NCBI GenBank assembly: GCA_024400835.1
Contig: JAKSMC010000014.1
Coordinates: 1 to 64,000 of the forward strand
Length of the DNA stretch: 64,000 nt
Reading direction: 5' to 3'
From: Bacteroidales bacterium
Lineage (GTDB): Bacteria; Bacteroidota; Bacteroidia; Bacteroidales; WCHB1-69
Shown: piece after piece, positions 25,648 to 36,129 of the stretch
How the letters are laid out: every line of letters begins with the position of its first letter
Position numbering within the stretch: position 1 is the first letter of the stretch
Translations under genes and position numbers: made by a program
Notes under the pieces: model-generated
What the model saw: the letters and a program-made list of their open reading frames with translations, nothing else
Told to the model about the DNA's origin: nothing
Databases searched by the model: none

Positions 25648-27075
25648 ATGAAAGAGGATTACACCCCCGAAAAGCACCACGGCTGGATTATTTGGCTGAG
25701 CATCTTCGCTGTCCTGATCATCGGCGTCGGAATCTTTTTTTACTACACATTTCTACGGCAGACCCATTCAGAGTTGGTTGAAGCCGTGCCCACGGATGTA
25801 GAGTATCTATTCGAAGTGAACGACAACGAGACGTTCTATCAGACAGTGACGCCCTTGCTTCCCTATTTCAACGAAGCTTTCGCAATGGAAGCATTGCCGG
25901 CCTACGAGACAGTCTATCACAAACTGCCGGGCAGAAGTCCGTACAACCTGACTATTTCAGGGCACCCGACGGAAAACGGCACGCACATCCTCTTCAACAC
26001 GCATATCGAAAAAGCCGAGTTCAAGAAACTGCTCCGCGCACTCAGCATAGACCCAGCGAACTACAAGAAATTCGAACAGTACAAAATCTACACCTACGGC
26101 ACGAACTTCAAAAGTCTGAAGTTCGCCTATTTCAACCACATTCTCTCCATTTCCGACGATGTGGAGTTGGTGAAGAAAGCGCTTATCCAGCACACTCACC
26201 CCAAAAGCCTGCTGAATGACGACATCTTCAAAGATCTTTACACATTGACGAACAAGAATGTTAAGCAAAACTGGTTGATTCTCAACTGTCCTACTTACGG
26301 AAAATCCATTTCGGAACTTTTCACCAAAGAAGTTGTTTCCAATGTAAAAGAAAACAACTTGTTCACCTCGTGGGCAGCCTTCCAGCTTCGAATTTCAAAG
26401 AACGAGGTATTCCTGTCCGGGTACACTCCTGCCTCCAGCGAAGCCAAAACATTTAAACAGAAAGTTAACCAACAGCTGTCAGAAGGTTTTCTGCCGTTCA
26501 ACACAGAATGGTTTCACAAGACAGGACATCGGGCAAGAAGCCAGTATGCCACCTGCAAATTCTCGCTTGCAGCAGATTCGTCTCGTCACTATGAATATTT
26601 TGTCATTATGCAGGACTCGTTGCTCAAGACATTCATTCCTTACGGTGACGTTGACAAAGCAGAAGCACTGCGAAACAACTATCCCAACGGCATCTATCCA
26701 GTGACCGACAGCACTTTCCAAGGCCGGTTGGTTGCCGAGTCCAAAAATTACGCATTCTTTGAGGAACGCAATGGCAACTACATTTTTGCCCCAACGGAAG
26801 ATGCGCTTAATCTTTATAATAAAGCGATGAGTTCGAATGGCAACATTTTGGACAACAGGTACTATAAGTTCTCGAAAAACAACGTGGCGTCCACCAGTAT
26901 CGAAGAGTTCACCTACTACAACTCCGAGAGCAACGGGCACACACAGTGCGTCTTCTCCAAAATCGGGAAGGCTACGAAGCTCGGACAGCAGCTAACCATC
27001 TTCACGGCCAGTTGCACTGACATCTCTAACGACGACTACGCGGCAGTGAACCTATACATGAATTTCAATAAATGA
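25648..27075 (+). CDS. Membrane-anchored protein of unknown function
   Basis: A 475-residue protein with one N-terminal membrane span (about 13-35: WLSIFAVLIIGVGIFFYYTF) and a large periplasmic domain. The pattern EAVPTDVEYLFEVND, with a second similar half around residues 300-470, resembles the DUF3352-like proteins that cradle an internal repeat, but I cannot confirm this. No catalytic motif. It is followed at once by a perfect bidirectional terminator. Confidence 0.75.
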   Translation: MKEDYTPEKHHGWIIWLSIFAVLIIGVGIFFYYTFLRQTHSELVEAVPTDVEYLFEVNDNETFYQTVTPLLPYFNEAFAMEALPAYETVYHKLPGRSPYNLTISGHPTENGTHILFNTHIEKAEFKKLLRALSIDPANYKKFEQYKIYTYGTNFKSLKFAYFNHILSISDDVELVKKALIQHTHPKSLLNDDIFKDLYTLTNKNVKQNWLILNCPTYGKSISELFTKEVVSNVKENNLFTSWAAFQLRISKNEVFLSGYTPASSEAKTFKQKVNQQLSEGFLPFNTEWFHKTGHRARSQYATCKFSLAADSSRHYEYFVIMQDSLLKTFIPYGDVDKAEALRNNYPNGIYPVTDSTFQGRLVAESKNYAFFEERNGNYIFAPTEDALNLYNKAMSSNGNILDNRYYKFSKNNVASTSIEEFTYYNSESNGHTQCVFSKIGKATKLGQQLTIFTASCTDISNDDYAAVNLYMNFNK

Positions 27076-27102
27076 AAAAAGCACCCGTTTGGGTGCTTTT
27101 TT
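27075..27102. terminator. Bidirectional terminator
   Basis: AAAAAAGCACCC (27075-27086), loop GTTT, GGGTGCTTTTTT (27091-27102): a perfect 12-bp stem between the convergent genes at 25648-27075 and pepD. Confidence 0.9.
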
Positions 27103-27119
27103 CATATCAGCAATTTAGT

Positions 27120-28586
27120 TTATTTCAACAGTCTGAAGAACTCGACCAAGAGGTCCCAGCACATCTGGACGGTTTTGATTTCGAGTTTTTCATCAGGAGA
27201 GTGTACGCCGCGCAAAGTCGGTCCGATGGAAACCATATCCAAGCCCGGGTACTTCTCGGAGAAGAGGCCGCATTCAAGACCGGCGTGGATAGCTAACACT
27301 TGCGGCTCTTTGTGGAAGAGGTTCTTGTAAGAATCCACCAAAACGCGGAGCACTTCGGAATCCGGATTGGGGTTCCAGCCTGGATAGCCGTCGCCGGAAA
27401 CGACATCGGCACCAATCATCCAGAATGCTGTGGAGACTTTGTCCACGATGGCATCCTTACGAGATTCCACAGAACTACGTTGGCTTGTGGTAATGGTGAT
27501 TTTGTCGTCAACTTTCTTCACGGACGCCAAGTTCGTTGAAGTTTCCACGAAGCCCGGAATATCCTGAGACATAGCGACTACGCCGTGAGGACAAACCATC
27601 AAAGCATTGAGGAGGTCGATTTGCAACATTTCCTCAAGCACTTTTTCAGCCTTGTCAGCGGGTTCCATAACGACCATAACGCCAGCATCGGTGGTGTGGA
27701 ATTCAGCTTTGTAGGTAGCATCCATTTCTGTAACATAGGCCTTCAAAGACTCCACATTGACAGCGGGGACGGCGATAACGGCAAAGCCTTCGCGGGCAAT
27801 TGCGTTACGCAAGTTGCCGGCTTGGATGTCGACCAGGCGAACACCGTAGTCGCAATAAGCATTCCAGAGTACGCGGGTGAGCAGTTTCACAGCATTGCCA
27901 CGGCCTTTGTTAATGTCATCACCGGAATGGCCGCCTTGCAAACCCTTAACCGTCACTTTGAAGAATTCATACTCGTCTTCTTCCAGATCCTTGACATTCT
28001 CATAGTCACATTCCAAGGTTGCAACCGTATCCTTACCGCCAGCGCAGCCGATGAAGAACTGACCTTCGTCTTCGGAGTCGAGGTTGATGAGCATCTTACC
28101 CGTCATAAAGCCGGGTTTGAGTTCGTTAGCACCTGTCAGGCCCGTTTCCTCATCGATGGTGAAGAGGCATTCGATCGGACCGTGTTGAAGTTCTTTGTCA
28201 TCGAGAATGGCGAGCATCATAGCCACGCCGATACCGTCATCAGCACCGAGAGTTGTGCCCTTAGCCTTCAGCCATTCGCCATCAACGTATGTTTGGATAG
28301 CATCTGTATCGAAGTTGAAATCAGTGTCATTGTTCTTTTCGCAAACCATATCCATGTGAGCTTGGAAAATCACCGGGGTGACATTTTCCTTACCCGGGGT
28401 AGCCGGTTTGGAAATCAAGACATTGCCGACATAGTCGCGCTTCGTGGGAAGGCCCATGGCAATACCTGTTTTTTCCAACCACTCAGATATCTTGGCTTCC
28501 TTCTTGGAAGGATGCGGAATCTTAGTAATCTCATTGAAGTAATAGAACACCTTTGCAGGTTTCAAATTGAGCATTTCTTCATTCAT
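27120..28586 (-). CDS. pepD: Aminoacyl-histidine dipeptidase (Xaa-His dipeptidase)
   Basis: A 488-residue M20-family zinc dipeptidase that cleaves short peptides in the cytoplasm. Metal-binding motifs are visible: FQAHMDMVCEKN (His and Asp near residue 80), TLGADDGIGVAMML (about 118), IDEETGLTGANEL (about 150; Glu-Glu pair) and LINLDSEDEG (about 173). GGHSGDDI (about 220) is typical of the PepD branch. The ATG at 28586 is chosen because the family begins with this residue and a -7 box (28623-28630) lies upstream. It fits the peptide-using lifestyle suggested by the secreted peptidases. Confidence 0.95.
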   Translation of the reverse strand: MNEEMLNLKPAKVFYYFNEITKIPHPSKKEAKISEWLEKTGIAMGLPTKRDYVGNVLISKPATPGKENVTPVIFQAHMDMVCEKNNDTDFNFDTDAIQTYVDGEWLKAKGTTLGADDGIGVAMMLAILDDKELQHGPIECLFTIDEETGLTGANELKPGFMTGKMLINLDSEDEGQFFIGCAGGKDTVATLECDYENVKDLEEDEYEFFKVTVKGLQGGHSGDDINKGRGNAVKLLTRVLWNAYCDYGVRLVDIQAGNLRNAIAREGFAVIAVPAVNVESLKAYVTEMDATYKAEFHTTDAGVMVVMEPADKAEKVLEEMLQIDLLNALMVCPHGVVAMSQDIPGFVETSTNLASVKKVDDKITITTSQRSSVESRKDAIVDKVSTAFWMIGADVVSGDGYPGWNPNPDSEVLRVLVDSYKNLFHKEPQVLAIHAGLECGLFSEKYPGLDMVSIGPTLRGVHSPDEKLEIKTVQMCWDLLVEFFRLLK

Positions 28587-28622
28587 ATCAATAAATATTA
28601 AAAGGTTAAATTTTCGAGGCCG

Positions 28623-28630
28623 CAAACTTA
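28623..28630 (-). promoter_or_regulatory. Promoter -7 box TAAGTTTG of pepD
   Basis: The minus strand reads ATGTAAGTTTGCGGCC about 36 bp before the ATG at 28586. Confidence 0.65.
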
Positions 28631-28691
28631 CATAAAAAACTTATTGGTGCCTGCTAAAAAATGAGGATAAAATGCGCCCGACAAAAAAAGC

Positions 28692-28711
28692 GCACTATCG
28701 CAGTGTAGTGC
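28692..28711. promoter_or_regulatory. Inverted repeat GCACTA-N8-TAGTGC
   Basis: GCACTA (28692-28697) and TAGTGC (28706-28711) are perfect inverse complements in the gap between pepD and groES. It is not the CIRCE element, whose arms are TTAGCACTC and GAGTGCTAA. It may be an operator; weak evidence. Confidence 0.35.
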
Positions 28712-28798
28712 CGTCGCGTTGAAATATTTAGGACATCTCCCACCCCACGTCTCCCACTTCTTCGATGCACATGGGCGTCTGCACACTTCACCATCATC

Positions 28799-28823
28799 TG
28801 TCATATACTGACACAATGTCAGT
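28799..28823. promoter_or_regulatory. TGTCA/TGACA half-site cluster before groES
   Basis: TGTCA (28799-28803) and TGACA (28809-28813) form one inverted repeat with a 5-nt spacer; TGACA then pairs with TGTCA (28817-28821) over 3 nt, extended to ACTGACA/TGTCAGT. Such TGTCA palindromes are typical of sites for activators with Fis-type helix-turn-helix domains. It lies 12 bp upstream of the sigma-54 promoter, closer than most enhancers. Confidence 0.5.
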
Positions 28824-28835
28824 TTGGATTTCGTT

Positions 28836-28852
28836 TTGGCACAGATTTTGCA
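28836..28852 (+). promoter_or_regulatory. Sigma-54 type promoter of groES-groEL
   Basis: TTGGCACAGATTTTGCA matches the -24/-12 consensus TTGGCACR-N4-TTGCW at every fixed position, with the GG and GC doublets correctly spaced. The predicted transcript start is near 28862, giving a leader of about 55 nt to groES. No TAnnTTTG box is visible in this leader. Confidence 0.75.
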
Positions 28853-28916
28853 GTTCAAAGCCGCTCCAATAAGCATACAATAAATAATAATCAATAAACA
28901 ATCAAAAACTATCATC

Positions 28917-29192
28917 ATGAAATGTAACATCAAACCCTTGGCAGACAGAGTACTTGTAAAGCCTGCCGAAGCAGAACAAAAAACAGCCGGTGGCATCATC
29001 ATCCCTGATACCGCAAAGGAAAAACCTCAAAAAGGCACTGTAGTGGCTGTTGGTCCTGGCAAAAAAGACGAACCGATGACTGTCAAAGTAAACGACACCG
29101 TTCTCTACGGCAAATATTCAGGCACGGAAATCCAATGGGAAGGCGAAACCTATCTCATCATGAAAGAAAGCGACATTTACGCAATCTGCTAA
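28917..29192 (+). CDS. groES: GroES co-chaperonin
   Basis: A 91-residue Hsp10 that caps the GroEL chamber. It has [16 protein letters not shown] at the N-terminus, the mobile loop with [19 protein letters not shown], and [11 protein letters not shown] near the end. The first gene of a two-gene operon, 45 bp before groEL. The upstream region holds a sigma-54 promoter and paired TGTCA half-sites, so heat or stress control through an enhancer-binding activator is likely in place of HrcA/CIRCE control. Confidence 0.97.
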   Translation: MKCNIKPLADRVLVKPAEAEQKTAGGIIIPDTAKEKPQKGTVVAVGPGKKDEPMTVKVNDTVLYGKYSGTEIQWEGETYLIMKESDIYAIC

Positions 29193-30875
<1,683 letters not shown>

Positions 30876-30907
30876 GATTATTCTTAACATTATCTCATAT
30901 CTCAACG

Positions 30908-30940
30908 AAAAGGAGCGACCTACGGCCGCTCCTTTTCTTC
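30908..30940 (+). terminator. Terminator of groES-groEL
   Basis: AAAAGGAGCG (30908-30917) pairs with CGCTCCTTTT (30927-30936) over a 9-nt loop, followed by a pyrimidine run. Confidence 0.85.
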
Positions 30941-30988
30941 TTAGGAAAACAAAAGTACTCGCAAGTCTTAAGAAAACGAGTTATAGCA

Positions 30989-33900
30989 TTATTCAACAAT
31001 CAATTTTTCAAATACAGGCAGGCAGCCATCTCTAAGCACCTGGACGACATATATGCCTGCGGACAGTCCCTCAACTGAAAATTCTTCACCGTTTTTTCTA
31101 ACAGTAGATTTCACCATACGGCCCGTCATATCCACAATACGGATATTGCAAACACCATCGGCAACATTCTGTTCCTCTGACTCAATCCTCAATTTTATCG
31201 AAGTTCCGACTTTGGAAGGATTTGGAGCCACCCGTAACACCAAAGGCTTCCCATACCTAATACCATCAGAATAGGCCACATCCGAGCATAGACCGGCATT
31301 GTTTCGCGCCATCACCCCAACTCTGAGCACGCAAGGAATATCGAATGGGAGCGGTCGGTAAAAGTACTGTTGGTTGGCAGTCTGCAACCAATTGATTCTG
31401 CCTTGTGCGTCATTCATATCTTCTGTGAGGTAATAACTATAGCCACTGATTCCAGAGTTCTCATCAACCGAAGCGGTCCAATGCGCACTGACCATATTCA
31501 CATCCGTTGCCACATCTATATCGGCATTCAGTCCGTCCATCACTATCGGAGCAGTCGGAGGCGTGTAATCCACTTTGACGGATTTTTCCACCAAAGGGGA
31601 AAACACATTCGAGCCATTCAGCACAATGGATTTCAATTTACAGGTTGGTGTTTCATTCTGCGCTTGTTTTCTAATCATCTTAGTCGCGTCCTCCCCTACT
31701 GTTATCAGCTGAGATGCAGTTCTGGAGATATAACAGCGCACATTATCTATCGATACTGCACTCCCATAAGTTGCAAACCCGACGTACTGTGGCGCATTTG
31801 TTGGTAGAGCGCCAACATCACATATTGCAGCGAGCAGCGACGCATGGCGAAACACTTTGATAGATTTTCGCACACGATCCCACACTACGCGATATAGTTG
31901 TGATTGTCCCGACAAGTAGTATATCTGCTGCTGTTTTTTCAACAAAGACCTGGTCCCATTGAGAATCTTGTAAAGACATAACGAGTGTTCATCATTGTCC
32001 AGAACCATTTCATAAGCACATAGGTTCCCCGTCTGACTATTTGTGCCATTAGCATGAAAGAGGAACGAGCATTTCCCAGAGGAAGCAAATTTTACATAGA
32101 AATCATAAAGAAAGGTTTCAGCGGCATTGCCATTATGACGAGCAAAAATCATAGCATTGTCCAGGGTTGAGTTCTGCTGGCACAAAGCACCGTCAGACAC
32201 CTGCCAATGTCCGTCATTCGTCCAAATCTGGCTATCTATGGAATAATCAAAATTGTCACACAGGAAACCGCAGTTGGGATTGCTCGTCCATACATTGTTG
32301 TCTTTTTCCATAACCTGGAAAAAACGATTTTGCAAGGAGTCTCCGTTGTCAGAAAAGGCCACTGTAAAATCACGCGTTACCCAATCCTCTTCATTCCAAG
32401 AAATAGTTGTTGCAGGTCCGGTGTCATCATTTTGTTCGTCAGTTTGAGTGTTATTTTCAAAAACACCGTACCACTCGGCAGTCCATCCCTGATGCGTTGT
32501 TGTACAATCGGAACGGAATTCCACCATCATATACTCGCCGGAGGCAACCACCCTATTGGGGCTATGAGTATTCCAGCGGCCCAACAGAGGTGCAAAGACA
32601 TTGTCACCGGCATATATCCACATAAAGTCATAGTCGGTTTCCAAATCAAAGGTTGAGAACTCAAGCACCACGCTATCAGCATCAGGCACGTGTATCAGTG
32701 TCAGTTGCCGCTCGTTATCGGCATAGTTTCCAAAATCGCCCCCGGAGTCGGTAAAGGAACCTCTCAAACCTGAAACCGTACGAATCTCATCATTAGGATT
32801 CAGCAGTTTGTAATAATAGTTCCAGTTCCAATAAGGACCGGGATCCGTATGAGATTGTCCCGGATAATGCTGATGTCCACGGATTTGGGTACAGGCCCCA
32901 GTGCCGCCCAAATTATGGATACCGGCATTCAGCACCGTACCATCATCCAACGTATCGTGGCAAAAGGTCCGCTTAGTGCTGATAATCGGTCGACGTGCAC
33001 AGATATTACGCACCAAATTAGCCGACGACTGGTACATAGCCTCCGTGAACCAGCTGGCCACATTGCCGTACGCCTCATGTTCGATGCCTATAGTGTAGCC
33101 ATTCTCATTGCCCACATGCCAGGCGCGGTCGGCTTCTGACACCATCTGCGTCACCTGCCCGTCAAAAGAGCGTATGACATAGTGCGATGAGACACTGGAC
33201 TGGCAGTTTTGGAACCACGCAATAGAGCCCGCATAGGTGCCAGAGGTATAGTGGATGACCACATTTGACGGCGTCAGACTTCGTCCGGCCGCATAATTGC
33301 AAGAGGCTGCCGGGCACCATATTGCAGCCGGATAATCCAAACCATCCCCAGATTTGCCTGAGCAAGAAACATCCATAGACAGCCCGTTCTTTCGCAGCAA
33401 GTCCAAATTTCCACCAAAAAGTTCCGCAAAGTCTATTGCATAGCCCGGCGTTCCGATTTCAGCATTCGAGGTATCGGCCAAGAAACAATAGATTTCATAC
33501 AGCGAACTGTACAGAGGATACAACGTCATCGAGTTCTTAAAATCTGCCTGCACATAGGCGAACTGTCCCTCCTGATCCAACGGCACACCCAAGGGGAGTT
33601 CGGAAAGCGCGACAAAAATCGGACGATATTTTTCCATCTTATCGCCAAAACAGCCATAATATTCCTGTAATCTCGCGAAAGCTGCCGCGTACGCCAGAAC
33701 CGACAATCGGTTGTCCACAACCAAATCCATCACATCCACGCCAGACAAATCTGAGACCAGGCGCAGATTCTCACGAAAAACGCCCTTCCCATTCAACGTG
33801 AGCCCCAAAACACCATACATTTTAGGCATAGCCGAAGCATCGGTCTCCAGCGTATCCATCGGCAGACAACTATAGCGAGTATACGAATAAGCCACAGCCT

Positions 33901-34126
33901 CCAACGCACCTTTCGGCACTGATGGGTACATCTGATAAGCCTCTTCAAAATAAGGACGCACCCGTTCGTATTCATGCAAAACATTCAGACGCGCACGAGC
34001 ATCTTCATCCCTATTGATTTTCGGATAGCAATCATCAGAAAACGATAGTTGCGCCTGCAAAGAAAAGCAGCATATCACTACCATCCAAATAAGTAAAGCC
34101 GTTTTCAGTAAAGTTTGTAGTTTCAT
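30989..34126 (-). CDS. Secreted N-acetylmuramoyl-L-alanine amidase with type IX secretion tail
   Basis: A 1045-residue exported protein. In order: signal peptide (1-25, ending SLQAQ); an N-terminal helical domain (about 45-280, with QMYPSVPKGALEAVAYS); an Amidase_2 domain (about 285-440) with zinc ligands in NVVIHYTSG (His 291) and later GHQHYPGQSHTDPG, plus GIEHEAYG; a CUB-like domain (about 450-555, SFTDSGGDFGNYADNE); a large beta-sandwich region; a fibronectin-like segment (about 870-950); and a type IX secretion sorting domain (LRVAPNPSKVG, GLSAGIYVVQVLRDG). It probably cuts peptidoglycan outside the cell, either its own or that of competitors. It is transcribed from TATTTTTG at 34155-34162. 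Confidence 0.92.
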   Translation of the reverse strand: MKLQTLLKTALLIWMVVICCFSLQAQLSFSDDCYPKINRDEDARARLNVLHEYERVRPYFEEAYQMYPSVPKGALEAVAYSYTRYSCLPMDTLETDASAMPKMYGVLGLTLNGKGVFRENLRLVSDLSGVDVMDLVVDNRLSVLAYAAAFARLQEYYGCFGDKMEKYRPIFVALSELPLGVPLDQEGQFAYVQADFKNSMTLYPLYSSLYEIYCFLADTSNAEIGTPGYAIDFAELFGGNLDLLRKNGLSMDVSCSGKSGDGLDYPAAIWCPAASCNYAAGRSLTPSNVVIHYTSGTYAGSIAWFQNCQSSVSSHYVIRSFDGQVTQMVSEADRAWHVGNENGYTIGIEHEAYGNVASWFTEAMYQSSANLVRNICARRPIISTKRTFCHDTLDDGTVLNAGIHNLGGTGACTQIRGHQHYPGQSHTDPGPYWNWNYYYKLLNPNDEIRTVSGLRGSFTDSGGDFGNYADNERQLTLIHVPDADSVVLEFSTFDLETDYDFMWIYAGDNVFAPLLGRWNTHSPNRVVASGEYMMVEFRSDCTTTHQGWTAEWYGVFENNTQTDEQNDDTGPATTISWNEEDWVTRDFTVAFSDNGDSLQNRFFQVMEKDNNVWTSNPNCGFLCDNFDYSIDSQIWTNDGHWQVSDGALCQQNSTLDNAMIFARHNGNAAETFLYDFYVKFASSGKCSFLFHANGTNSQTGNLCAYEMVLDNDEHSLCLYKILNGTRSLLKKQQQIYYLSGQSQLYRVVWDRVRKSIKVFRHASLLAAICDVGALPTNAPQYVGFATYGSAVSIDNVRCYISRTASQLITVGEDATKMIRKQAQNETPTCKLKSIVLNGSNVFSPLVEKSVKVDYTPPTAPIVMDGLNADIDVATDVNMVSAHWTASVDENSGISGYSYYLTEDMNDAQGRINWLQTANQQYFYRPLPFDIPCVLRVGVMARNNAGLCSDVAYSDGIRYGKPLVLRVAPNPSKVGTSIKLRIESEEQNVADGVCNIRIVDMTGRMVKSTVRKNGEEFSVEGLSAGIYVVQVLRDGCLPVFEKLIVE

Positions 34127-34154
34127 CGCACTCGATTAGTTTAGAATTCGAGCG

Positions 34155-34162
34155 CAAAAATA
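34155..34162 (-). promoter_or_regulatory. Promoter -7 box TATTTTTG of the amidase gene
   Basis: The minus strand reads ATGTATTTTTGCGC about 28 bp before the ATG at 34126. Between here and 34329 the sequence is strongly AT rich without visible genes. Confidence 0.65.
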
Positions 34163-34329
34163 CATCGACAAAACAATCTTGTCAAGTAGTTATATTATTT
34201 TTAACTATTTTTAATATATTTAAACTTTAAAATCTTTTCTATAAACCTATGTTTAAGCCACTTATATATAAAGTTAACCTATAATTGTTAAAATCAAAAT
34301 TAACACAATTTAGTTAAACAAGGCTATTT

Positions 34330-36081
34330 TCATGAATCACGTTGGTTTTCTTTGTGCAAATTATTATCCTTGGCATTAAGATTATCCACGAAAGTATTCT
34401 CCAAAAAGGAGAATCTTCGCAAGGCACTATTAGAAAAAGCAATAAAAATGACAATAGCAGTAGCGAGAAGGACCACAACCCACTTTGTATATTTATAGAA
34501 ATTAATCAAGATGGAGCCCACGAAGAAAGCCGCAAGAGCCAGTCGGATTAATGTCCAAACCGTAATGACAATCACATTTCCCTTACTTTTCTTAGCCATT
34601 TCGGCATATAGTTTTCGTATTTTCTGGTTATTGCGGACCAATCCCAACAGGAAAGGAGAAACCACGAGAAGGCACAGCACAGCACATATCGTATTAAACG
34701 TCCAGCGAGGCATCATCTTAGCGAATTCCAGTCCTTTGAGGAAAGGGACCACGTGGTCGAAGAGGATGGCCAGCAAAGCGAAACTCAAGACCGTAAATAT
34801 CAGCACGCGGGGAAGTGTGGCGCCAATAATGCTTTTCCAATTCTTATTGCCGCTTTGCTTGCCCAAGAGGGAATATTCATCCAGCGTTCGTTTAGTCGCC
34901 GGAGACATTCTTCCATTCAAGAAATTATACACAGGAGTGGCCGCCTTAATCCAATATGGTGTTGTAAAAGTAGTTATCACCGAAGCGGCAATCACCACCG
35001 GATAGATATGTTTGGGCATCACACCCAGTGAAACGCCCACGGAGGCAATAATGAAGGCGAACTCGCCGACCTGCGACAAGGTAAAGCCAGTCTTCACAGA
35101 TTCTTCCAGAGAGGCGCCGGCGACCAAAGCCGCAGCCGTTGAAATAAACGCTTTCAGCACCAATGTTATAATCACAAGTGAAAGAATCAGCTTCCAATAT
35201 TGGACAAGAATCTGAGGATCAATCATCATGCCCACAGACACGAAGAAAATAGCCCCAAAGAGGTCTTTTATGCTTCTAGTAAGTTCAATAATCTTCTCGC
35301 TTTCGATAGTTTCAGAGAGAATTGAACCTATCACAAACGCGCCGAGAGCGGAAGAGAATCCCACATTGTTGGCTATCACCACCATGGCAAAGCACAGGCC
35401 GATGGAGATAATCAGCAAAGTCTCGTCATTGATATATTTTTTGAATTTCTTAAAGAAAGACGGAATCACGAAAATGCCAATCACGAACCACAATATGAGG
35501 AAGAACACGAGTTTCACGATGCTGAAGGCCATTTCCTTGCCGGCACCCTGTTGGCTGGCAGAAGCCGTAGATAGGAGCACCATCATGACGACAGCCACGA
35601 TATCCTGTATAATCAGCACCACCATAGTCAAGTCAACAAACGGCTCGTTTTTCAGTTTCATATCCTCAAACGCCTTGATGATGATGGTAGTAGAAGACAT
35701 CGCAAGCATACCGCCCAGGAAGACGCTTTCCATCGTCTTCCATCCCATTATGAAGCCCAGGACCATACCGACCAAAATCATGGCCATAATACCCAGCAAG
35801 GCAGTCACAAAGGCCTTGCTACCCACCGTGAACAGTTTTTTGAAGCTGAATTCCAGTCCCAGACCGAAGAGAAGGAAGATAATACCGATTTCCGACCACA
35901 CTTCCACTTCTGCGACATCCGTCACGGTTGGGAAAATATGCAAATGCGGGCCGACAATAAATCCGGCAACGATATAGCCGAGCACGAGCGGCTGTTTCAG
36001 CAGTTTGAATATGATGGTCACGACGCCAGCGGAGACCAAAATCAACGCTAAATCGGAAACAAGTTTAAGATTTTCAGCCAT
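34330..36081 (-). CDS. Cation:proton antiporter (CPA2/KefB type)
   Basis: A 583-residue inner-membrane antiporter. About twelve hydrophobic spans are visible in the first 380 residues, including LGYIVAGFIVGPHLHIF and GIIFLLFGLGLEFSF, followed by ALGAFVIGSILSETIES. The motif TGFTLSQVGEFAFIIASV (about 330-350) is characteristic of the CPA2 family. The C-terminal part has three more spans, and no TrkA-N domain is present, so the ligand-gating domain of E. coli KefB is missing. It should exchange K+ or Na+ for protons. Confidence 0.9.
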   Translation of the reverse strand: MAENLKLVSDLALILVSAGVVTIIFKLLKQPLVLGYIVAGFIVGPHLHIFPTVTDVAEVEVWSEIGIIFLLFGLGLEFSFKKLFTVGSKAFVTALLGIMAMILVGMVLGFIMGWKTMESVFLGGMLAMSSTTIIIKAFEDMKLKNEPFVDLTMVVLIIQDIVAVVMMVLLSTASASQQGAGKEMAFSIVKLVFFLILWFVIGIFVIPSFFKKFKKYINDETLLIISIGLCFAMVVIANNVGFSSALGAFVIGSILSETIESEKIIELTRSIKDLFGAIFFVSVGMMIDPQILVQYWKLILSLVIITLVLKAFISTAAALVAGASLEESVKTGFTLSQVGEFAFIIASVGVSLGVMPKHIYPVVIAASVITTFTTPYWIKAATPVYNFLNGRMSPATKRTLDEYSLLGKQSGNKNWKSIIGATLPRVLIFTVLSFALLAILFDHVVPFLKGLEFAKMMPRWTFNTICAVLCLLVVSPFLLGLVRNNQKIRKLYAEMAKKSKGNVIVITVWTLIRLALAAFFVGSILINFYKYTKWVVVLLATAIVIFIAFSNSALRRFSFLENTFVDNLNAKDNNLHKENQRDS

Positions 36082-36129
36082 AACAGATTAGCAGATTTGT
36101 AAGTTACTTTGACATTATATAATAAGGCA

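Noticed and set aside
28640-28915. CIRCE element for HrcA control of groES
   Set aside because: No TTAGCACTC-N9-GAGTGCTAA found; the GCACTA repeat has different arms and spacing.
34163-34329. Small RNA or gene in the AT-rich gap between the amidase and antiporter genes
   Set aside because: No -7 box followed by a structured region and no open frame of plausible composition; AT richness alone is not evidence.
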